Shown here: in pieces, positions 58,121 to 64,000 of the stretch
Layout: the number at the start of each line of letters is the position of its first letter
How positions within the stretch are numbered: position 1 is the first letter of the stretch
Origin: Aquipluma nitroreducens
GTDB lineage: Bacteria; Bacteroidota; Bacteroidia; Bacteroidales; Prolixibacteraceae
Direction: 5' to 3'
Length of the DNA: 64,000 nucleotides
Assembly: GCF_009689585.1 (NCBI RefSeq)
Contig: NZ_AP018694.1
Coordinates: 4,455,501 to 4,519,500, forward strand
Notes under the pieces: generated by a model
What the model was told of the DNA's origin: nothing
Database searches by the model: none
The model's input: only the letters and a program-made list of their open reading frames with translations
Position numbers and translations under genes: made by a program

Positions 58121-58151
58121 TATGGTATGCCATATACCTAATTTGTGGTAT
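58121..58151 (+). promoter_or_regulatory. Operator region of the sulfite reductase operon (ATACC-N8-GGTAT)
   Basis: Contains TATGGTATGCCATA (58121-58134, palindromic) and overlapping ATACCTAATTTGTGGTAT (58134-58151). The second element, ATACC-N8-GGTAT, occurs with identical spacing at 61638-61655 upstream of the second cysteine synthase gene. A sulfur-responsive regulator is inferred; its identity is unknown. Confidence 0.6.
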
Positions 58152-58225
58152 TTGATTGAAAATTTAAGGATTGCAACTTTGCTGGGTATTTGTACTCGTC
58201 GGTATAGATACATAAAAAAACCAAA

Positions 58226-60562
58226 ATGTATAAAATCCCTGATTCCCTGAAAAGCGAAATCAGTGCATTTGCAAAGCATGTGCACGATTTTAGGAACGGT
58301 GAAATTGAAGCCGTAAAATTCAAAGCCATTCGTGTGCCGATGGGCATTTACGAGCAACGTGTAAACGGTACTTTTATGGTTCGTGTGCGCTGTGCTGCCG
58401 GTATGATTACGCCCACCCAATTGAAAGAAGTTGCACTTCTGGCCCAAAAAGAGGGGACTGAACCTATTCACATTACTACCCGTCAGGAGATTCAGTTGCA
58501 TAACGTTAAGTTGGAACAGGCTCCCGGAATTTTGGAGCAATTGTACCGATTGGGCTTGTCATCGCGAGGTGGTGGCGGAAATACAGTACGCAACATCATG
58601 GCTTCGGAAGATGCCGGTATCGCAAAAGATGAAATTTTTAATGTTACGCCGTATGCTCTGTCATTGACTAACACCCTGATTGCCGAATCGGATTCGTGGT
58701 CGTTACCTCGTAAATATAAAATTGCATTCGCCGGAAACGATTCGGACAATGCTAACGCCACCTTCAGCGATTTGGGCTTAATTGCCACCATCCGTTCAGG
58801 AGAAAAGGGTTTCAAAGTATATATTGGCGGTGGATTGGGTTCAAAACCAACAGCCGGATTTAAACTGTCGGATTTTGTTCCAGCAACCGACCTGCTTTAT
58901 GTAGGCGAAGCGCTGAAAGTTTTGTTCTCGGAACATGGCAACCGCCGAAACCGCCACAAAGCACGCATCCGTTACATCTTTTACAAACTGGGCGAAGAAC
59001 GGGTTTTCGAGCTTTTCTATGAAATATTTAACCGTCTGAAAGCTGAAGGCAAGTATGAATTGGAGCTTCCTGAAGTTCATCAATCACTAAAAGAAGGTCA
59101 GGTGATTGACTATAATTCTGAAAGCAAATTGTTCGGAAAATGGTTAAAACGATATGTCAAAGAACAAAATCAAAGCGGACTTTATTCCGTTGAAGTGCCA
59201 TTCAATCAGGGAATGGTCAAAACAGAAACATTTATCCGGTTGGCTGAATTCCTTGCCCCGCTTGGCGAAGATGTGATCCGGTTTACCATGCGGCAAAACA
59301 TTCTGTTGCGAAATATTCCCGGACAGTTGCTGGAATCCTTGTATCAGGAATTGAACGATTTGGGCGTGGAAGTTGATCTGCCCCGAATCCTGAATTCGCT
59401 GGTTGCCTGTGCCGGTGCGGATACCTGCCGGTTGGGAATTTGTCTTTCGAGAGGCGCATCGTCGGCAATCAAAAAATCATTGTCTGGCATTTCTGAAGCC
59501 CAGTTGGATGAGTTGAGTGACATCAATGTCAATTTATCTGGATGCCCCAACTCTTGCGGGCAGCACAGCATCGCGCAGCTTGGTTTCTATGGAAAAGCCT
59601 CGCGCAACGACCGTCTTTATCCGGCTTACTATGTGGTTGCAGGAGGGCAGACTGGCGACAACAGAGCCCGGCTGGCATCGAAATATGGCGAAATCAACTC
59701 CCGTGACTTGCCTCAATTTACAACACAACTCTTAGAAAAATGGAGCGTAAAAAAATCACATTTTTCTGATTTTAACGATTACCTCGACCGCGAAGGAAAA
59801 ACTGATGTGGAAGAGCTGTTGACCAGCTTTGAAACTATTCCATCATTCGGGGATGATAAAAACTACTATTTCGACTGGGGAGCCGAGGAGATTTTCACGC
59901 TCACAGGGAAAGGCGCTGCCGAATGTTCAGCAGGTATGTTTGATATGATTGATTTCGACCGAGATGCCATTTTGGATATTCAAAAAGGCATTGAACACAC
60001 TAACGATCAGGAATTGATCAACAAATCGCTTTATGGTATTGTATATCATGCTTCAAGGATGTTGCTCGTTACCCGTGGAATAGAGCCGAGTAACCGCGAA
60101 GAAATTTTTACTTCATTTATCCAGTCGTTTATACTCGAAGGACATATCAGTCAGGAATTTGAACCGGTAGTTAAGCTGGCATTGACAAATCCTGAAGCTT
60201 CATTTGTAAAACACCGGGCTATTGTTTATGACCTGGCAACCTCGGTTATTGATTTATATAACAACATGGACGATTCGCTTCAGTTTAAGGCACAAAATGA
60301 AGTTCAGAAAGTGAACAAACCAGAGGCTGAAATCCCATCAGGAAAGCGTTTTAAAGATTTTCGCGGAGTGGCCTGTCCAATGAATTTTGTGAAGACAAAA
60401 ATTGAATTATCGACCATGAAAAGCGGTGAACTGCTTGAAATCCTTTTGGATGACGGCGCCCCGATTAAAAACGTGCCGGGTTCGGTCCGTAACGAAGGAC
60501 ATCATGTTCTGGAAGAGAAAAAGACTGAAAATTTTTGGTCGGTTTTGATCCGGAAACAATAG
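58226..60562 (+). CDS. Assimilatory sulfite (nitrite) reductase with C-terminal TusA-like domain
   Basis: 778 residues. Two ferredoxin-like/sirohaem halves fill residues 1-540. The 4Fe-4S/sirohaem cysteines are C395-x5-C401 and C440-x3-C444, with the same 39-residue separation as in E. coli CysI. A helical region (about 545-700, possibly HEPN-like) follows, then a TusA/SirA domain with C717 in [18 protein letters not shown]. It would reduce sulfite to sulfide, with the TusA domain perhaps receiving sulfur. Nitrite use is possible in this family, but the sulfur genes downstream favour sulfite. Confidence 0.93.
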   Translation: MYKIPDSLKSEISAFAKHVHDFRNGEIEAVKFKAIRVPMGIYEQRVNGTFMVRVRCAAGMITPTQLKEVALLAQKEGTEPIHITTRQEIQLHNVKLEQAPGILEQLYRLGLSSRGGGGNTVRNIMASEDAGIAKDEIFNVTPYALSLTNTLIAESDSWSLPRKYKIAFAGNDSDNANATFSDLGLIATIRSGEKGFKVYIGGGLGSKPTAGFKLSDFVPATDLLYVGEALKVLFSEHGNRRNRHKARIRYIFYKLGEERVFELFYEIFNRLKAEGKYELELPEVHQSLKEGQVIDYNSESKLFGKWLKRYVKEQNQSGLYSVEVPFNQGMVKTETFIRLAEFLAPLGEDVIRFTMRQNILLRNIPGQLLESLYQELNDLGVEVDLPRILNSLVACAGADTCRLGICLSRGASSAIKKSLSGISEAQLDELSDINVNLSGCPNSCGQHSIAQLGFYGKASRNDRLYPAYYVVAGGQTGDNRARLASKYGEINSRDLPQFTTQLLEKWSVKKSHFSDFNDYLDREGKTDVEELLTSFETIPSFGDDKNYYFDWGAEEIFTLTGKGAAECSAGMFDMIDFDRDAILDIQKGIEHTNDQELINKSLYGIVYHASRMLLVTRGIEPSNREEIFTSFIQSFILEGHISQEFEPVVKLALTNPEASFVKHRAIVYDLATSVIDLYNNMDDSLQFKAQNEVQKVNKPEAEIPSGKRFKDFRGVACPMNFVKTKIELSTMKSGELLEILLDDGAPIKNVPGSVRNEGHHVLEEKKTENFWSVLIRKQ

Positions 60563-60603
60563 ATTTAATATTTAATGATTTACATAAAACAAAAAGATAC
60601 ACC

Positions 60604-61563
60604 ATGACAAAAATTGCAGAAAAGTTAACAGACTTAATTGGTAACACTCCATTGTTGGAGCTTTCCAATTTTAGCAGTCAGCATCAGATTGAATCCAGAC
60701 TGATTGCCAAATTGGAATATTTTAACCCAGGCGGAAGTGTAAAAGACCGCATTGGCAAGGCCATGATCGAAGATGCCGAAGCAAATGGCATACTCAAATC
60801 CGATTCGGTAATTATTGAGCCAACCAGTGGAAATACAGGGATTGCCTTAGCGTTGGTTGCCGCTGCAAAAGGATACCGTTTAATCCTTACCATGCCTGAA
60901 ACCTTTAGTGTCGAACGCCGAAACCTGCTCAAAGCCCTTGGCGCTGAATTGGTTTTGACACCCGGACCTCTAGGAATGAAAGGGGCAATTGCCAAAGCAG
61001 TTGAACTGGCAGAAAGTACTCCCAACTCATTCATACCCCAGCAGTTTAAAAACCCTGCAAATCCCGAAATACACCGCAAAACAACTGGAATAGAAATATG
61101 GAACGACACCGACGGTGAGGTTGATATTTTTGTTTCAGGAATTGGGACTGGCGGAACGATTACTGGCGTGGGCGAAATCCTAAAGGAAAGTAAGCCGTCT
61201 GTTCAAATCATTGCTGTTGAGCCAGCCGATTCACCGGTCATTTCAGGTGGAAATCCAGGTCCGCACAAAATACAGGGCATTGGCGCAGGTTTTATTCCCG
61301 ATGTGTTGAACCGTTCGGTGATTGATGAAGTTATCACGGTCAGCAATGAAAACGCTTTTGCTACCAGCCGTCAACTGGCCCGCTCTGAAGGATTGTTGGT
61401 TGGGATATCATCGGGTGCAGCGGCTTATGCAGCTTTGCAGGTTGCCAAACGTCCCGAGAATAAAGGAAAAACAATTGTGGTTATCCTTCCTGATACTGGT
61501 GAAAGGTACCTGTCAACTATCCTTTACCAGTTTGAAGAACCGGCTGCAGTACATTCCAATTAG
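60604..61563 (+). CDS. cysK: Cysteine synthase A (O-acetylserine sulfhydrylase)
   Basis: 319 residues from the ATG at 60604; the frame is open to 60535 but this overlaps the reductase gene. The PLP lysine is K47 in [12 protein letters not shown], the substrate-binding loop is [12 protein letters not shown] and the phosphate loop [13 protein letters not shown]. It joins O-acetylserine with sulfide to give cysteine. It lies 41 bases after sulfite reductase and likely shares its transcript. Confidence 0.95.
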   Translation: MTKIAEKLTDLIGNTPLLELSNFSSQHQIESRLIAKLEYFNPGGSVKDRIGKAMIEDAEANGILKSDSVIIEPTSGNTGIALALVAAAKGYRLILTMPETFSVERRNLLKALGAELVLTPGPLGMKGAIAKAVELAESTPNSFIPQQFKNPANPEIHRKTTGIEIWNDTDGEVDIFVSGIGTGGTITGVGEILKESKPSVQIIAVEPADSPVISGGNPGPHKIQGIGAGFIPDVLNRSVIDEVITVSNENAFATSRQLARSEGLLVGISSGAAAYAALQVAKRPENKGKTIVVILPDTGERYLSTILYQFEEPAAVHSN

Positions 61564-61637
61564 ATTTTATTAATCCCAAAGAGGGCATCGCCTTTGTTGG
61601 TTTATAGTTCCTAACGGTCCTATGCGTATCGGGTAAT

Positions 61638-61690
61638 ATACCACGTTTATGGTATGCAAAATGCCCTATTCATGGGATTTGGGCATACCA
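61638..61690 (+). promoter_or_regulatory. Operator region of the second cysteine synthase gene (ATACC-N8-GGTAT)
   Basis: ATACCACGTTTATGGTAT at 61638-61655 repeats the 58134 element; TGGTATGC (61650-61657) also pairs with GCATACCA (61683-61690). It lies about 55-105 bases before the start codon, so the second cysK probably has its own regulated promoter. Confidence 0.6.
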
Positions 61691-61744
61691 TTTATCTAAC
61701 CACCTTCGCATTTAATAACAACACTATTTATATCAGTCAGAATC

Positions 61745-62722
61745 ATGGCGAAAATTGCAAAAAGCATAACCGATTTGATTGGGAATACTCCTCTTTTGGA
61801 ACTTAAAAAGATTGAGCGAAAGTTTAGTCTGGAAGCCAAAATTATAGCCAAACTCGAATCGTTTAATCCAGGCCGTAGTGTAAAAGACCGGATAGGGTTT
61901 GCACTGATAGATGTTGCTGAAAAGCAGGGCTGGATTGATAAAAATACGGTTGTAATAGAGCCAACCAGCGGAAATACCGGTATTGCCCTCGCACTTGTTG
62001 CAGCTTCGAAAGGATACCGGCTCATACTGGTAATGCCCGACTCAATGAGCATCGAAAGGCGAAATATACTGAAAGCGCTTGGTGCAGAAATTGTTCTTAG
62101 CTCCGGCCATGAAGGAATGAGCGGCGCTATTCGCAAGGCAACCGAATTAAAAAATACGTTTCCAAAGGTCTTTATTCCGCAGCAATTCAGCAATTATGCG
62201 AATCCGGCCATCCACCGGCGAACAACCGCTCTGGAAATTTGGAATGATACTGACGGACTCGTTGATATTTTCATTGCCGGTGTCGGGACAGGAGGAACCA
62301 TCACCGGAGTTGCTGAAATATTAAAGGAAAAAAATCCTGAAATAAAGGTCGTAGCAGTTGAACCGGCTGACTCTCCTGTACTTTCAGGTGGTAGGTTTGG
62401 ACCACATAAAATACAAGGTATCGGGGCTGGATTTATTCCGGGAGTACTTAATGTCAATGTGTTCGATGAAATTTTCAGGGTAAAAAACGAAGAAGCTTAT
62501 GAAATAAGTAACGAACTTGCCCGAACCGAAGGTTTACTGGCGGGAGTCTCTTCCGGAGCAGCTGTTTATGCAGCCATTCAGGTTGCAAAACGCCCTGAAA
62601 ATAAAGATAAACGTATCGTAGTTATACTTCCCGATACAGGAGAACGATACCTTTCTACCGGGCTTTATCAGGTTGAGAAAAAAGGTGAAGTTCAGAAGCC
62701 CGTTTTTGATAAAACAATGTGA
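61745..62722 (+). CDS. Cysteine synthase paralogue
   Basis: 325 residues, about as long as and clearly similar to the upstream CysK: PLP lysine K47 in [24 protein letters not shown] and [13 protein letters not shown]. The Gly after NPG is replaced by Arg44, an uncommon change next to the catalytic lysine that may alter substrate choice, for example toward thiosulfate or a protein-bound thiocarboxylate as in CysM-type enzymes. It heads a run with a sulfur carrier and its activating enzyme, fitting such use. Confidence 0.9.
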   Translation: MAKIAKSITDLIGNTPLLELKKIERKFSLEAKIIAKLESFNPGRSVKDRIGFALIDVAEKQGWIDKNTVVIEPTSGNTGIALALVAASKGYRLILVMPDSMSIERRNILKALGAEIVLSSGHEGMSGAIRKATELKNTFPKVFIPQQFSNYANPAIHRRTTALEIWNDTDGLVDIFIAGVGTGGTITGVAEILKEKNPEIKVVAVEPADSPVLSGGRFGPHKIQGIGAGFIPGVLNVNVFDEIFRVKNEEAYEISNELARTEGLLAGVSSGAAVYAAIQVAKRPENKDKRIVVILPDTGERYLSTGLYQVEKKGEVQKPVFDKTM

Positions 62723-62749
62723 TTTGATAATTTAAAATAACCGTAAAAA

Positions 62750-62962
62750 ATGGCAAAGATTCAGGTAAATGGTAATGAGCAGGAGGTGGAAGTACCTATC
62801 TCTTTGATCGAATTGATTAAGAAAAACGATGTGGCACAGCCCGAAATGGTTTCGATACAGGTAAACGGCGAATTTTTACCGCGAGAAAATTTCAACTCGA
62901 CACTTATATACGATGGCGATGAAGTTGATTTTCTTTATTTCATGGGCGGAGGTTCAAATTAA
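62750..62962 (+). CDS. ThiS/MoaD-like sulfur carrier protein with C-terminal extension
   Basis: 70 residues with the beta-grasp pattern of ThiS/MoaD (start KIQVNGNEQEVEVPISLIEL, then EMVSIQVNGEFLPREN). The C-terminus reads FMGGGSN, so the active Gly-Gly is followed by further residues instead of being terminal. In the homocysteine-forming HcyS system a similar tail is removed by a JAMM protease before adenylation. It lies between cysteine synthase 2 and an E1-like enzyme, suggesting cysteine or methionine synthesis by a protein-bound thiocarboxylate. Confidence 0.88.
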   Translation: MAKIQVNGNEQEVEVPISLIELIKKNDVAQPEMVSIQVNGEFLPRENFNSTLIYDGDEVDFLYFMGGGSN

Positions 62963-63035
62963 TTGACGATTTAAACATTTACTATTTACCGTTAAAATAG
63001 TAAATGGCAGATTATTTAAATAGTAAATAAACATC

Positions 63036-63845
63036 ATGGATTTTACTGAAGATCAAATACAACGATACAGCCGTCACATTATCCTTCAGGATGTAGGTGT
63101 GGAAGGACAGGAAAGAATTAATAAGGGGAAGGTATTGATTGTGGGTGCCGGAGGTTTGGGGGCTCCGGTTGCCCTTTACCTTGCTGCAGCTGGCGTTGGC
63201 ACCATTGGCATCATCGATGGCGACGTGGTCGATTTGTCGAACCTGCAACGCCAGGTCATTCATTTCACGGCTGATGTGAACAAAGCTAAAGTACTTTCGG
63301 CAAAAGAGAAAATTAATCAGCTTAATCCTGATGTAAAGGTGATTCCCTACTACGATCTTTTAACAGCAAGCAATGCTTCGGACATCATCAAAGATTACGA
63401 TTTTGTGGTGGATGGAACCGATAATTTCCCGGTGAAATTCCTGATCAACGATGCTTGCGTTCAGGCCGGAAAACCATTCTCGCACGGAGGAATATTACGT
63501 TTTGAGGGGCAAACCATTACCGTTTTACCAGGAACCGCCTGTTATCGTTGTGTTTTCCATTCACCACCGCCACCCAATGCCGTACCCACCTGTTCGCAGG
63601 CTGGCGTTTTAGGGGCCATTGCCGGTATGCTGGGAACCATTCAGGCTGCTGAAGTACTTAAATACCTGACCGGAGTTGGCGATTTGCTGACCAACCGGTT
63701 GCTTACTTTCAATGCCAAAACAATGGAGTTCCGCACTATTAAAGTGAAACACAATCGTCGATGTGCAGTTTGTGGCGACCATCCAACCATCACAGAACTG
63801 ATTGATTACGAACAGGCAACCTGTGAAATAAAAAGCAAACATTAA
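63036..63845 (+). CDS. ThiF/MoeB/HesA-type E1-like adenylyltransferase
   Basis: 269 residues. The nucleotide fold has VLIVGAGGLGAPVALYLAAA (31-50) and DGDVVDLSNLQRQ with the conserved Arg; D..DNF (VVDGTDNFPVKFLIN) follows. Structural zinc Cys pairs are CYRC and CAVC, and an additional PTCSQAGVLG Cys is a possible catalytic Cys. It would adenylate the Gly-Gly end of the sulfur carrier. It is the third gene of the sulfur-carrier set. Confidence 0.93.
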   Translation: MDFTEDQIQRYSRHIILQDVGVEGQERINKGKVLIVGAGGLGAPVALYLAAAGVGTIGIIDGDVVDLSNLQRQVIHFTADVNKAKVLSAKEKINQLNPDVKVIPYYDLLTASNASDIIKDYDFVVDGTDNFPVKFLINDACVQAGKPFSHGGILRFEGQTITVLPGTACYRCVFHSPPPPNAVPTCSQAGVLGAIAGMLGTIQAAEVLKYLTGVGDLLTNRLLTFNAKTMEFRTIKVKHNRRCAVCGDHPTITELIDYEQATCEIKSKH

Positions 63846-63848
63846 ATT

Positions 63849-64000
63849 ATGGAAATCCCGGAATTAACATCAGAAAATCAGTCGAAAGCGCAAAAGAAGC
63901 TTTCTCTCATTAGTTTCAGCGGAGACTTTGACAAGCTGGTGGCGACTTTCACTTTGGCAACCGGCGCTGCGGCAGTGGGCTACGAAGTGAATATTTTCTT
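63849..64000 (+). CDS. DsrE/DsrF-like family protein (5' part)
   Basis: The first 50 or so residues reach the window edge: a short hydrophilic start (MEIPELTSENQ) then KLSLISFSGDFDKLVATFTL, ATGAAAVGYEVNIFF, the opening of the DsrE/F/DrsH-like fold. Such proteins transfer sulfur with TusA-like partners. It starts three bases after the E1 stop codon. Confidence 0.85.
   Translation, partial: MEIPELTSENQSKAQKKLSLISFSGDFDKLVATFTLATGAAAVGYEVNIF

Overview
The window reads as a chromosomal segment of a Bacteroidota bacterium. The conjugation genes follow the Bacteroides conjugative-transposon (CTnDOT-like) Tra order, and the families present (DUF4134/DUF4133/DUF4138 Tra proteins, DUF5777, HYC_CC_PP-type, DUF6660, RND-TolC fusion) are typical of that phylum. 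An environmental, probably Bacteroidales or Marinilabiliales-like host is my inference; no rRNA or marker gene is present to fix the species.

Layout. (1) 1-5.2 kb, chromosomal backbone, all plus strand: a c-type cytochrome lipoprotein, a YceI-like protein, a DUF5777 beta-barrel protein, an ECF sigma factor with a membrane-anchored partner that carries a predicted outer-membrane barrel, and a secreted-repeat lipoprotein. (2) 5.2-7.1 kb, a scrambled junction: a possible tRNA 3'-end remnant with terminator, a Fic gene with a large internal deletion, and a small relaxase operon on the minus strand. (3) 7.5-19.1 kb, a defence island: type I restriction-modification (hsdR-hsdM-hsdS) interrupted by an AAA ATPase plus a small nuclease-like partner, an HExxH protein, an AbiE-type toxin-antitoxin pair, and a two-gene system that matches Kiwa (kwaA-kwaB). 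(4) 19.5-23.1 kb, accessory genes of the conjugative element (DUF6573, a zinc-ribbon protein, ArdC antirestriction, a SAM-fold methylase-like protein and a small coiled protein). Three of them are preceded by near-identical structured leaders of about 240-260 bp. (5) 23.4-26.5 kb, an excisionase-like HTH protein, a replication-type protein with a long Asp-Thr repeat, a DnaC-like ATPase and about 1.1 kb of non-coding DNA. (6) 26.5-40.4 kb, the conjugation machine (TraE, F, G, I, J, K, L, M, N, coupling protein, PH-domain protein, DUF4099/DUF3945 protein), a candidate oriT, MobC-like protein and relaxase. (7) 40.5-42.5 kb, a NarL-type response regulator and a PD-(D/E)XK nuclease-like protein. 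(8) 42.7-58.0 kb, all minus strand, metal resistance: two Fur-family repressors, DUF302 proteins, a broken CDF transporter, a CPC-type P-ATPase, a CusB-like adaptor with a CusA-TolC fusion, and a mer-like cassette (ArsR, MerTP, GDCC protein, YnfA). (9) 58.2-64.0 kb, plus strand, assimilatory sulfur metabolism: sulfite reductase fused to TusA, two cysteine synthases, a ThiS/MoaD-like sulfur carrier, its E1-like activating enzyme and the start of a DsrE-like protein.

How the parts fit. Regions 2-7 look like an integrative conjugative element, or a relic of one, whose cargo is largely anti-phage defence. No integrase was found, so its ends are not fixed. The most unusual signals are the three repeated structured leaders ahead of antirestriction-type genes, which resemble in concept the single-stranded promoters of plasmid leading regions; the ATPase/nuclease-like pair nested between hsdR and hsdM; the duplicated AT-rich repeat block upstream of the HTH and tra operons; and two palindromic operators, each shared by genes of one pathway (TGCAAC-N3-GTTGCA beside both fur genes, ATACC-N8-GGTAT upstream of the sulfite reductase and second cysK).
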